The position numbers were made by a program, and so were the translations under genes. This document shows, one piece after another, positions 1-6,458 of a DNA stretch of 7,950 bases. Location of the stretch: assembly GCA_026394635.1 (NCBI GenBank), contig JAPKXV010000047.1:1-7950 (forward strand), written 5' to 3'. The DNA is from Methanoregula sp. Lineage in GTDB: Archaea; Halobacteriota; Methanomicrobia; Methanomicrobiales; Methanospirillaceae. The notes below the pieces were generated by a model, which saw only the letters and a list, made by a program, of their open reading frames with translations, ran no database searches and was not told the DNA's origin. Positions within the stretch are counted from its first letter, which is position 1, and each line of letters opens with the position of its first letter.

Positions 1-310
1 AAAATTCATGGGCGACCAGAAGGAGCCGCGAATAGAAGTCGGCGTTCGCCACGATGACCCCGGACCAGTCTTTTTCGTCCGGGACAACGGGATCGGTATC
101 AGGAACGAGGACCAGCCGAAGATCTTTGGGCTGTTCGAACGCCTGAACCCAGATATCCCGGGCACCGGTATCGGGCTTTCCACCGTGAAGCGGATTATTG
201 AGGCACATGGCGGGAAGATCTGGGTGGAATCGGAAGGTGCAGGGAAGGGCACTGCGTTCTGGTTTACGCTGCCGGTTGTGCCGGCAGATACGGATACCCG
301 GGGGCCGTAA
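1..310 (+). CDS. Sensor histidine kinase, C-terminal HATPase_c end (5' truncated by window)
   Basis: This is the 3' end of a histidine kinase gene entering from the left edge. The reading frame is already open at base 2 (codons for K-F precede the ATG at 8), and the paralog downstream has the same K-F-M in the middle of its N-box, so the ATG at 8 is internal and not a start. What remains is most of the ATP-binding domain: G1 box DNGIGI, F-box region FGLFERL, G2 box GTGIGL, and a typical ending FWFTLP. The domain would bind ATP and phosphorylate a conserved His in the missing upstream part. The segment is almost a copy of the end of the next kinase (78 of 89 residues identical by hand count). 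The stop at 308-310 lies 2 bases before the next ATG, so the two genes are probably co-transcribed. Sensor domains are outside the window. Confidence 0.9.
   Translation, partial: KFMGDQKEPRIEVGVRHDDPGPVFFVRDNGIGIRNEDQPKIFGLFERLNPDIPGTGIGLSTVKRIIEAHGGKIWVESEGAGKGTAFWFTLPVVPADTDTRGP
8..274 (+). repeat. Direct repeat copy 1: kinase ATPase domain
   Basis: Copy 1 of a 267-bp direct repeat whose second copy is at 2161-2427, offset 2153 bp, with no insertions or deletions. Hand alignment gives 35 mismatches (about 87% identity), many at third codon positions. It reflects recent duplication, or gene conversion, of the HATPase_c end of neighbouring kinase genes. Confidence 0.88.
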
Positions 311-312
311 CC

Positions 313-2466
313 ATGCTCATCTTCGACGTCGTCATCGCTATGATCATTCTCTCGGGAATAAGCATGGCTTTCCTCGGGTTGTATGGCTGGCGGTTTGCAG
401 ATCGGATACCGGCAGCGGTCCCGTACACACTGCTGATGGCATCTGCCGCAGCCTGGGCGATTCTCTATTCCCTCGAGCTCATGACCCCATCCCTCCCATT
501 AAAGATTGTATTCCATAATCTTCGCTTTCTATTCCTCCCGTTCGTCGCGGTCATTGAACTCTGGCTTGTCATTGCCTACGTAAAAAAGACCGAATGGCTG
601 CGCAGGGACTGGGCCGCCGCAGTCCTGATCATCCCGGTTATTGCAGCTTTTCTCGGGACCACCAGCCCGTTCCATACCCTGTTCCGGTATAACTTTTCGA
701 TAAACACGGCCGGACCCGTGATGGTCCTCCAGTACACGGATAGCCCGTTTTACACGTTGTATATCTTTTATTCCCTGGTCCTCCTTATCCTGGCAATCGT
801 CATCCTTATTGTAGAAAGCAGGAAAAGGAAGACACTGTGGGAGGAGCAGACCATCATCCTCCTTACCGCACTTGCACTGCCGACCATCATCAATTACCTG
901 TTCATCTTTGGCATAACCCCTCTTCCGGGGGTCAACATGACTGCCCCCCTCTTCTGGATTGCGGCGGTCCTGTACACCGTAGCCCTCTTCCGGTACCGGT
1001 TCCTCGACATCATCCCCATCGCACGGAGCCGGCTGATCGAGACCATGAGTACCCCCATGCTGGTACTGGATATGGGTGGTAGGATCATTGATCTGAACCC
1101 CGCGGCATGCTCGCTCTTCGCAACCACGCTCAAAGCAGCAGTTGGCAAATCAGTGGATGGTATAGCTCCTGACTGGCCGGATTTCCTCTCGCTGTGCCGG
1201 TCAGATGAAACGGACCACGCCGATCTCACAAGGGACCAGGAAGGCGGCGCCCGTTACTACACGGGTTCCGTTGAACTGATCCATACCTCGTCCGGGGAAC
1301 CGGAGGGCAGGCTTGTCCTGTTGCAGGATGTGACCGGCCAGAAGAATGCCGAAAGAGCGCTGCGTTTCAGTGAAGAAAAATTCCGGAAGGCATTCTATAC
1401 CAGCCCGGATGCAATCTGCATAAGCCGGCTGGAGGATGGCATGTTCGTATCGGTCAACAAGGGATTTCTGGACCTGTCCGGGTATACCGAGGGGGAGATT
1501 ATCGGAAGGACCTCGCTGGAACGGAATATCTGGAAAGACAAGGATGACCGGGACCGGGTCACCAGGGCACTGATCAGTGGCGAGGAAGTTGTGAATTACG
1601 AGGCACGGTTTACTACACGGGACCGTGAGATAGTTGGCCTGGTGTCCGCTTCCGTGATAATAATAAACGGTACCTCGCATATCCTGACGATCACACGTGA
1701 TATTACCGGGCGGAAACAGGTAGAAGAAGCAAAGGATCTCTTATTAGAAGAACTGGGACTGAAAAATGCTGAACTCGACCGGTTCACGTACACGATTTCC
1801 CACGACCTGAAAAGTCCGTTGATCACCATCAGAGGCTTCCTTGGTCTCCTCGGGCAGGATTTGAAGAAGAACGACCCTTCCCTGGTACAGAAAGATATGG
1901 ACCGGATCTCTTCGGCTGCAGAAAAGATGGAGCGCCTGATCTCCACCCTGCTCGCACTGTCCCGAAGCGGGAAGAGCGTGGATTCGCCGGAATACATCCC
2001 GTTAACCGGACTTGTACAGGAAGCTGCCGGGTTACTTGACGTGTCCCTGAAGAACCAAGGTGTTACGCTTACCGTTGCAGAAGACCTCACGGTTGTTTCC
2101 GGGGATCGTCAGAGCCTGCTACAGGTGATGACCAACCTGCTTGAAAATGCCATCAAGTTCATGGGTGACCAGAAGGAACCGCGAATAGACGTGGGTGTTC
2201 GCCAGGAGGATGCCGGGCCTGTTTTTTTCGTCCGGGACAATGGTATGGGTATCAGGAAAGAGGACCAGCCGAAGATCTTCGGACTTTTTGAACGCCTATA
2301 CCCTGAAATTCCCGGCACCGGGATCGGGCTTGCCACCGTAAAGCGGATTATTGAGGCACATGGCGGGAAGATATGGGTGGAGTCTGAAGGTGCAGGGGAG
2401 GGGACTACGTTCTGGTTTACGCTGCCTGGAAACCCAAAAGACAGGAATAGTAGTGCGAGGGACTAA
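313..2466 (+). CDS. Membrane sensor histidine kinase: 7TM - PAS - PAS - HisKA - HATPase_c
   Basis: A complete 717-residue hybrid of membrane sensor and kinase. Hydrophobic segments lie near residues 4-24, 36-56, 68-90, 100-117, 146-167, 178-200 and 210-226, matching the N-terminal 7TM domain of histidine kinases (HisKA_7TM type). A first PAS-like domain follows (about 242-345, with LDMGGRIIDLNPAA), then a second (about 353-467, ending in ITRDITGRK). The HisKA helix carries the likely phospho-acceptor His497 in SHDLKSPL. The ATPase domain has an N-box at N608-LLEN, G1 at D642-NGMGI and G2 at G668-TGIGL. It should autophosphorylate on His497 in response to a membrane or cytosolic signal and pass phosphate to a separate response regulator; no receiver domain is present here. 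The start at 313 is favoured because it gives a complete first membrane helix and lies 2 bases after the previous stop; the Shine-Dalgarno is weak. The signal cannot be read from sequence. Confidence 0.92.
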   Translation: MLIFDVVIAMIILSGISMAFLGLYGWRFADRIPAAVPYTLLMASAAAWAILYSLELMTPSLPLKIVFHNLRFLFLPFVAVIELWLVIAYVKKTEWLRRDWAAAVLIIPVIAAFLGTTSPFHTLFRYNFSINTAGPVMVLQYTDSPFYTLYIFYSLVLLILAIVILIVESRKRKTLWEEQTIILLTALALPTIINYLFIFGITPLPGVNMTAPLFWIAAVLYTVALFRYRFLDIIPIARSRLIETMSTPMLVLDMGGRIIDLNPAACSLFATTLKAAVGKSVDGIAPDWPDFLSLCRSDETDHADLTRDQEGGARYYTGSVELIHTSSGEPEGRLVLLQDVTGQKNAERALRFSEEKFRKAFYTSPDAICISRLEDGMFVSVNKGFLDLSGYTEGEIIGRTSLERNIWKDKDDRDRVTRALISGEEVVNYEARFTTRDREIVGLVSASVIIINGTSHILTITRDITGRKQVEEAKDLLLEELGLKNAELDRFTYTISHDLKSPLITIRGFLGLLGQDLKKNDPSLVQKDMDRISSAAEKMERLISTLLALSRSGKSVDSPEYIPLTGLVQEAAGLLDVSLKNQGVTLTVAEDLTVVSGDRQSLLQVMTNLLENAIKFMGDQKEPRIDVGVRQEDAGPVFFVRDNGMGIRKEDQPKIFGLFERLYPEIPGTGIGLATVKRIIEAHGGKIWVESEGAGEGTTFWFTLPGNPKDRNSSARD
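2161..2427 (+). repeat. Direct repeat copy 2: kinase ATPase domain
   Basis: Copy 2 of the 267-bp repeat, inside the 717-residue kinase gene. The longest near-exact block encodes VKRIIEAHGGKIWVESEGAG in both copies. The third kinase core (about 4561-4840) is a more diverged relative. Confidence 0.88.
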
Positions 2467-3873
2467 ATGGCGCCTCCTAATAAAAAGGTAAAAAAGGAGG
2501 TGGGCCATGAGGAAAAAGCTGGTTCGCTGCGGATCGCTGCAGAAAATAAACTCACCCGCACCCCTGAAACCTCCACCGAACTGAAAGGGCAGAACCCGGA
2601 ACAACTCATCCACGAGCTCCAGGTTCACCAGATCGAGCTGGAGATGAAAGAAGAGGAACTGCGGAGGATCCAGCACGAGCTGGAGAAATCACGCTACCAG
2701 TACATTAACCTCTATGAATTAGCCCCGGTCGGATATCTGTCCTTAAACGACAAAAGACTTGTAACAAAGGCAAACCTCACTGCAGCGACGCTCCTTGGCA
2801 TAGAGCGGAATAAAATCATCAATCGCGGGTTCAGTGTATTCATCGCGCCGGAACACCAAACGACATGGCTCCGGTATTTTCAGGCGCTGAGCCGGCAGGG
2901 GGAAAAATCGGTCATTAACCTCACGATCAGGCGGGAGGATAGTACTACATTCCCCGGCCGGCTGGAAGGCACCTGCATCGGCTTCGATGACAGCTCATTT
3001 GTTATCCATATGACGATCAGCGATATTTCTGATATCGTGGCGGTACAGGAAGATCTCCGCACCAGCCATTCCCGGCTGGAATCAGCCATGGAGACTGGAA
3101 ACCTTGCATGGTGGGAGATGGACTGTGCCACCGGTAACGTATCCTTCAACGAACGCAAGGCCCGAATGCTTGGATACCCAGCTGAACAGTTCTCCCATTA
3201 TTCTGATTTCACCACACTGGTCTATCCCGATGATTATGAACCCACCATGCAGGCGATGCGGGACCACCTCTCCGGGGTAAAAAAGAATTACGAAACAGAT
3301 TACCGTATCCGTACCATCGACGGGGATTACCGCTGGTTCCACGACACAGGGGGGATATCGGCATATGATCAGGATGGCGTCCCATTGCGGGTGACCGGGC
3401 TTGTAATGGACATCACTGAACGTAAAACGGTAGAGATCGCTCTCGCCGAAAGTGAACAGCGGTACCGTCTACTAATCGATGGCGTCCCGGACTATATCCT
3501 CGTTCACCGGAATGGCAGGATCCTGTTTGTCAACCCCGCCGCAATAGAAGTCATTGGCCGCCAGGCGAGAGACCTGGTTGGCTCGGACATCCTGGATTAC
3601 ATCGCACCTGAATCGCGTGCGCTTGTTGTTGCCATGGTAACAAAGAGAGCCATCGGTGAGGTGATCCATCCCTATGAGATCACAATCATTACCAAAATGG
3701 GTGAGAGAAGGGTCGCAGAAGTGCATGGGTCCCCGATCATGTATGAGGGGCTGCCAGCATCTCTGAACGTGCTCTCCGACATCACCGAACGGAAACAGGC
3801 TGAAGAAGCCCTTCTGGTACGGGAACGGGCCTATCGCACCCTTGCTGAAAACCTGCCGGGTATACAACCCTGA
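2467..3873 (+). CDS. Multi-PAS sensor protein, probable N-terminal part of a split histidine kinase
   Basis: A 468-residue soluble protein with no membrane segment. A charged N-terminus (1-40) is followed by a likely coiled coil (about 45-78, QLIHELQVHQIELEMKEEEL). Three PAS domains follow: about 80-188 (starts LYELAPVGYLSLNDK), 203-319 (WWEMDCATGNVSF, ends VMDITERK) and 331-442 (ends LSDITERK). A fourth PAS begins at about 454 (RAYRTLAENLPGI) but the frame hits TGA (3871-3873) after two further residues. The rest of that PAS and the kinase core appear in another frame just downstream, so this is best read as the front of one disrupted kinase. If expressed alone it would be a sensor with no output domain. 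The ATG at 2467 directly follows the upstream TAA, with only a weak purine-rich stretch before it. A strong Shine-Dalgarno at 2496-2502 lies inside the gene. The three PAS calls are secure; ligands are unknown. Confidence 0.85.
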   Translation: MAPPNKKVKKEVGHEEKAGSLRIAAENKLTRTPETSTELKGQNPEQLIHELQVHQIELEMKEEELRRIQHELEKSRYQYINLYELAPVGYLSLNDKRLVTKANLTAATLLGIERNKIINRGFSVFIAPEHQTTWLRYFQALSRQGEKSVINLTIRREDSTTFPGRLEGTCIGFDDSSFVIHMTISDISDIVAVQEDLRTSHSRLESAMETGNLAWWEMDCATGNVSFNERKARMLGYPAEQFSHYSDFTTLVYPDDYEPTMQAMRDHLSGVKKNYETDYRIRTIDGDYRWFHDTGGISAYDQDGVPLRVTGLVMDITERKTVEIALAESEQRYRLLIDGVPDYILVHRNGRILFVNPAAIEVIGRQARDLVGSDILDYIAPESRALVVAMVTKRAIGEVIHPYEITIITKMGERRVAEVHGSPIMYEGLPASLNVLSDITERKQAEEALLVRERAYRTLAENLPGIQP

Positions 3874-3899
3874 CCGGTTACCGCGAAGATGAACTGAAC
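3862..3899 (+). other. Probable deletion/frameshift junction inside a PAS domain
   Basis: Up to about 3861 the frame of the upstream gene reads TLAENLPGI, the usual opening of a PAS domain in this kinase style. It then ends at TGA 3871-3873. The frame used by the downstream kinase reads YTTLTGYREDELN from 3861 straight into VGDICSIDPL, which is the middle of the same kind of PAS domain. In relatives of this PAS style, as I recall them, roughly 20 residues (the first strands and FFN-type motif) separate these two pieces. The simplest reading is a deletion of a few dozen bases, not a multiple of three. A sequencing or assembly error cannot be excluded, but a single-base error would not remove that many residues. 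Confidence 0.72.
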
Positions 3900-4877
3900 G
3901 TGGGAGATATCTGTTCGATTGATCCATTGATTGCTCCAGGTGACCGGGACCGGGTAATTTCCGAAGTGGATGCGGCGATCAGGGAAAACAGGGGGTTCCA
4001 GGTGGAGTACCATATAATCCATAAGGACGGGAGTCCCCGGGCCTTTATCGAGCGGGGGCAACCGGTCTATGACGATGAGGGGTTGCTCTCTATTGATGGA
4101 ATAATCCAGGACGTCACGGCCCGTATAGCTGCTGAAGAGGAAAAGGAAAAACTCCTGCATGATCTTTCGCAAAAGAATGCCGAACTGGAACAGTTCACCT
4201 ACACGGTATCCCACGATTTGAAAAGCCCGCTTATCACCATCAAGGGCTTTTTAGGGTACCTGGAAAAAGATGCGCTTGCCGGAGATACGAAACAACTGCA
4301 TGAGGACATTGCGAGGATCCATACCGCGACCAGTAAAATGGAAAAATTTATGGTAGCACTGCTTGAACTCTCCCGTATCGGCCGGTTCGTCAACCCTCCG
4401 GTTCGGGTATCACTTGCATTTCTCGTGCAGGACACCGTAGAAGCCCTCGACGCGCAAATACGCGAACGAGGTGTTACCCTCTTGATCCCCGGGGACCTTC
4501 CGGAAATATATGGTGACAGGGTACGCCTGCAGCAGGTGATGACGAACCTGATCGAAAATGCGGTCAAGTTCATGGGAGACCGGGAAGAGCCCAGGATAGA
4601 GATCAGTGCATACCAGAAGGAAGGGAGTGTGCACGTTTGTATCCAGGATAACGGTATCGGTATCGCACCTGAGAACCTGGACAAAGTCTTCTCGGTCTTC
4701 ACGCGGCTGGACCCATCGATTCCGGGCTCCGGTATCGGGCTTGCCCTTGTCAGGCGTATCATAGAAGTACACGGCGGGCAGTGCCAGGTGGAATCAGCGG
4801 GAGCCGGGATGGGGTCTACGTTCTGTTTTACGTTGCCGGGTGTGCCTGTGTCCCGCGGAAACACCGATCCACCCTGA
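3900..4877 (+). CDS. Histidine kinase core with partial PAS domain, probable C-terminal part of the split kinase
   Basis: This frame is open from about 3861. The conventional start is GTG 3900, which has no convincing Shine-Dalgarno and lies inside a PAS domain, so independent translation is doubtful. Residues 1-73 are the back half of a PAS domain (FQVEYHIIHKDGSPRAFIERG, ending IIQDVTAR). A short coiled coil follows, then HisKA with likely phospho-acceptor His105 (TVSHDLKSPL). The ATPase domain has an N-box at N216-LIEN, G1 at D250-NGIGI and G2 at G277-SGIGL, and ends FCFTLP. All catalytic motifs are intact. The core closely resembles those of the two upstream kinases, including the NAxKFMGDxxEPRI stretch, so all three probably arose by local duplication. 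A product could be made only by reinitiation, frameshifting or the GTG start; otherwise this is the rear of a pseudogene. No receiver domain follows. Confidence 0.78.
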   Translation: MGDICSIDPLIAPGDRDRVISEVDAAIRENRGFQVEYHIIHKDGSPRAFIERGQPVYDDEGLLSIDGIIQDVTARIAAEEEKEKLLHDLSQKNAELEQFTYTVSHDLKSPLITIKGFLGYLEKDALAGDTKQLHEDIARIHTATSKMEKFMVALLELSRIGRFVNPPVRVSLAFLVQDTVEALDAQIRERGVTLLIPGDLPEIYGDRVRLQQVMTNLIENAVKFMGDREEPRIEISAYQKEGSVHVCIQDNGIGIAPENLDKVFSVFTRLDPSIPGSGIGLALVRRIIEVHGGQCQVESAGAGMGSTFCFTLPGVPVSRGNTDPP

Positions 4878-4878
4878 T

Positions 4879-4970
4879 ACGGGTATCGATTAGAAACCCG
4901 GGATAGCTCCGGTAAAGGGGTCTCCTTAATATTTACCGGGTCTCCGGCCCTGGTTTCTGTTCTCACCCGT
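4879..4970. repeat. Nested imperfect inverted repeat, possible terminator or structured RNA
   Basis: There are three nested arms. The inner arm is CCGGTAAA (4909-4916) with TTTACCGG (4932-4939), 8 bp perfect with a 15-base loop. The middle arm is GAAACCCGGG (4893-4902) with CCCTGGTTTC (4948-4957), 9 of 10 pairs. The outer arm is ACGGG (4879-4883) with CCCGT (4966-4970). It begins right after the stop of the last kinase, so it may act as a terminator or 3' end stabiliser, or be a remnant of a small palindromic repeat. No T-run follows it directly. Confidence 0.6.
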
Positions 4971-4972
4971 CT

Positions 4973-4985
4973 ATGCAATTTGCAT
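4973..4985. promoter_or_regulatory. 13-bp palindrome, possible operator
   Basis: ATGCAA-T-TTGCAT is a perfect 6-bp inverted repeat around one base, a size and symmetry typical of a dimeric regulator site. It lies about 80 bp upstream of the TATA-like element, so any role for the stressosome operon is speculative. A chance occurrence is possible. Confidence 0.35.
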
Positions 4986-5065
4986 CTCCATCATTGTGAC
5001 GGGAGGAAATCGAATTGATCACATCCGATGCGTTCATTTGTATTGCGCCTCGTTTTTGTTCACCA

Positions 5066-5075
5066 TTTATATATA
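5066..5075 (+). promoter_or_regulatory. TATA-like element of the stressosome operon
   Basis: TTTATATATA is a good archaeal TATA box and is the most A/T-rich decamer of the interval. Transcription would start about 25 bases downstream, near 5095-5100, giving a leader of roughly 90 bases before the RsbR-like gene. The bases just upstream do not match the purine-rich BRE consensus well, which lowers confidence. No other good promoter was seen before 5189. Confidence 0.6.
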
Positions 5076-5188
5076 GCATCAGGGAAGAGCATATCAACAT
5101 TGCAATCATTGGGTTGTCATCTTCCACCGTGGCATCCATGGGTGATTGCGTGGGCACTATCTGAAATGATAATGGGGGACAATCAACC

Positions 5189-6037
5189 ATGACAAAATCA
5201 ACAAGCCGACTGAATGATATTCTGGAGAAGAATGAAAAGGAGATCCTTGACGACTGGATGCGTGAACAGCTCGCCTCAGGCACACTCCGAAAAGACCTCA
5301 TCACCGAGAGTGAACTCCGTAAACAGTCAGCAGAGCTGCTTGGGCTGATCATCAATGCGACGCGCAGCGGAAATGTCACCGAGATCTCTGGCACCGAATG
5401 GAAGCCCGTGCTCGATTTCCTTGCGGCAACCTCAAAGACCCGTGCAGCGCAGGGGTTCAGCCCTGTAGAAACGGCGACTTTTATCTTCTCGATGAAGCAG
5501 CCGATCTTTACACGACTTAAAAAAGAAGCAGGGTCAAACGCATCGGTCCTGGCAGACGAGATATGGGTAGCAACTGTCCTCACGGATAAACTGGGGCTCT
5601 TTACTGCTGAAACATACCAGAAAAGCCGGGAAGAGATCATCCGGCGTCAGCAGATGGAGCTCTTAGAACTTTCAACGCCGGTCATCAGGATCTGGGAGGG
5701 CATCCTCGTCCTCCCGCTCATCGGCACGCTGGACAGTTCCCGGACGCAGATCGTCATGGAGACCCTGCTCCAGAACATTGTCGATACGAACAGCGGCATT
5801 GCCATCATTGACATCACCGGTGTCCCCGCAGTCGACACGCTCGTTGCACAGCACCTGATAAAGACCGTGTCTGCGGCCCGGCTCATGGGAGCACAATGCA
5901 TCATCTCCGGCATCCGCCCACAGATCGCCCAGACCATGGTGCATCTTGGTGTGGCATTCGGCGATGTCGTCACCAAGGCGTCGTTAGCCGATGCCCTGAA
6001 GTATGCATTCCGGCAGTCCGGGATCACCGTTACCTAA
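5189..6037 (+). CDS. rsbR: RsbR-like stressosome co-antagonist (RsbRD N domain + STAS)
   Basis: This 282-residue protein has a helical N-terminal half (about 8-145; LEKNEKEILDDWMREQL, FSPVETATFIFSMK) of the RsbRD_N type, not a haem-binding globin. A linker helix (about 140-160) leads to a C-terminal STAS domain (about 161-275). The STAS shows the RsbR hallmarks LSTPVIRIWEGILVLPLIG, DITGVPAVDTLVAQ and GIRPQIAQTMV. In B. subtilis, RsbR and RsbS build the stressosome core that holds RsbT, and RsbT phosphorylates two Thr of RsbR. The second site is kept here as Thr217. By alignment, the first (Thr171 in B. subtilis) falls on Ser183 (LDSSR), which could still accept phosphate. The N domain would be the sensory turret; its signal is unknown. 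The start at 5189 has a weak G-rich Shine-Dalgarno (GGGGGAC, 5174-5180). It is the first gene of the operon, 25 bases before the RsbS-like gene. Confidence 0.9.
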   Translation: MTKSTSRLNDILEKNEKEILDDWMREQLASGTLRKDLITESELRKQSAELLGLIINATRSGNVTEISGTEWKPVLDFLAATSKTRAAQGFSPVETATFIFSMKQPIFTRLKKEAGSNASVLADEIWVATVLTDKLGLFTAETYQKSREEIIRRQQMELLELSTPVIRIWEGILVLPLIGTLDSSRTQIVMETLLQNIVDTNSGIAIIDITGVPAVDTLVAQHLIKTVSAARLMGAQCIISGIRPQIAQTMVHLGVAFGDVVTKASLADALKYAFRQSGITVT

Positions 6038-6051
6038 AAGGGAAACCGGGG

Positions 6052-6057
6052 AAGGAG
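6052..6057 (+). promoter_or_regulatory. Ribosome binding site fixing the RsbS start
   Basis: AAGGAG lies 5 bases before ATG 6063. The frame is open further upstream, with a possible ATG at 6003, but that one lies inside the RsbR gene without such a motif. The protein from 6063 begins MEKIPILKL, just where RsbS proteins begin. Confidence 0.8.
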
Positions 6058-6062
6058 AGACG

Positions 6063-6458
6063 ATGGAAAAGATTCCCATACTGAAACTGGGCGAAATACT
6101 GCTGGTCTCGATACAGGTGGACATGCATGACCGGCTTGCTATTACCCTCCAGGACGACCTTACCGCACGGATCGTCAAGGACCGTGCCAGGGGCGTACTC
6201 ATCGACATCTCGTCGCTTGAGATGGTGGACTCGTTCATCGGCAGGATGCTGGGGAACATTGCGGCGATGAGCCAGGCGCTGGGAGCACAGACCGTGGTTG
6301 TCGGGATGCGCCCGGCAGTCGCGATCACAATCGTCGAGCTCGGGCTCTCCATGCAGAATGTCAGGACTGCCTTAAATGTCGAGCGTGGTATCGAAATGCT
6401 TCAACGTGCCGTGGAAGAATCAGAGGAAGATACCACCCATGAGCCTTCCGGGACCTGA
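6063..6458 (+). CDS. rsbS: RsbS-like STAS antagonist of the stressosome
   Basis: This 131-residue single-domain STAS protein resembles B. subtilis RsbS from end to end: IPILKLGEILLVSIQ at the N-terminus, then LQDDL, VLIDISSLEMVDSFIG, MSQALGAQTVVVG and RPAVAITIVELGL. In B. subtilis, RsbS binds and restrains RsbT within the stressosome, and phosphorylation of Ser59 by RsbT frees RsbT. The equivalent here is Ser57 in MVDSFIG, so the switch residue is intact. The C-terminal tail (about 118-131, EESEEDTTHEPSGT) is acidic, and its end is coded in the 20-base overlap with the next gene, suggesting translational coupling. It lies 25 bases after the RsbR stop, with a good ribosome binding site. The shared RsbR-RsbS-RsbT order makes the assignment secure, although the host is an archaeon. 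Confidence 0.93.
   Translation: MEKIPILKLGEILLVSIQVDMHDRLAITLQDDLTARIVKDRARGVLIDISSLEMVDSFIGRMLGNIAAMSQALGAQTVVVGMRPAVAITIVELGLSMQNVRTALNVERGIEMLQRAVEESEEDTTHEPSGT

Larger units (their letters stand above)
4878..5188. other. Gene-free interval between kinase array and stressosome operon
   Basis: This is the only sizeable non-coding stretch in the window. The left part holds a nested inverted repeat (4879-4970) and a 13-bp palindrome (4973-4985). The right part is more A/T-rich, with a run of five T (5053-5057) that could help end upstream transcription, and a TATA-like element (5066-5075). Open frames on either strand here are short or shadows and have no convincing ribosome binding site. 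No tRNA or known RNA family was recognised. Confidence 0.75.

Noticed and set aside
4199..4978. 259-codon open frame on the minus strand
   Set aside because: It lies opposite the kinase core with its strong HisKA/HATPase motifs. The translation is rich in Ser, Arg and Pro with no recognisable domain, as expected for a shadow frame in GC-biased DNA.
4995..5023. TGTGA (4995-4999) and TCACA (5019-5023) inverted repeat
   Set aside because: Five-base arms 19 bases apart occur easily by chance, and the spacing does not fit a known operator type.
5051..5060. T-run (five T at 5053-5057) as a transcription terminator for the kinase array
   Set aside because: Archaeal terminators are T-rich, but a single T5 close to the next promoter and 175 bases past the stop is too weak to call.
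5028..5192. 54-codon plus-strand frame ending at the RsbR start (ATGA-like overlap)
   Set aside because: It contains the TATA-like element, lacks a Shine-Dalgarno at proper distance, and the peptide has no recognisable feature. It would have to be transcribed from another promoter.
4963..5640. 225-codon minus-strand open frame crossing the intergenic region and the RsbR gene
   Set aside because: Most of it is antisense to the well-supported RsbR N domain. The translation looks like low-information shadow sequence, and there is no ribosome site.
6003..6062. N-terminal extension of the RsbS gene from ATG 6003
   Set aside because: The extra 20 residues overlap the end of the RsbR gene in another frame. 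RsbS homologs begin at the MEKIPILKL position, which has AAGGAG just before it.
6376..6438. N-terminal extension of the RsbT gene from ATG 6376
   Set aside because: This stretch lies inside the RsbS coding sequence. Starting at 6439 gives the usual RsbT length and has a purine-rich site upstream.
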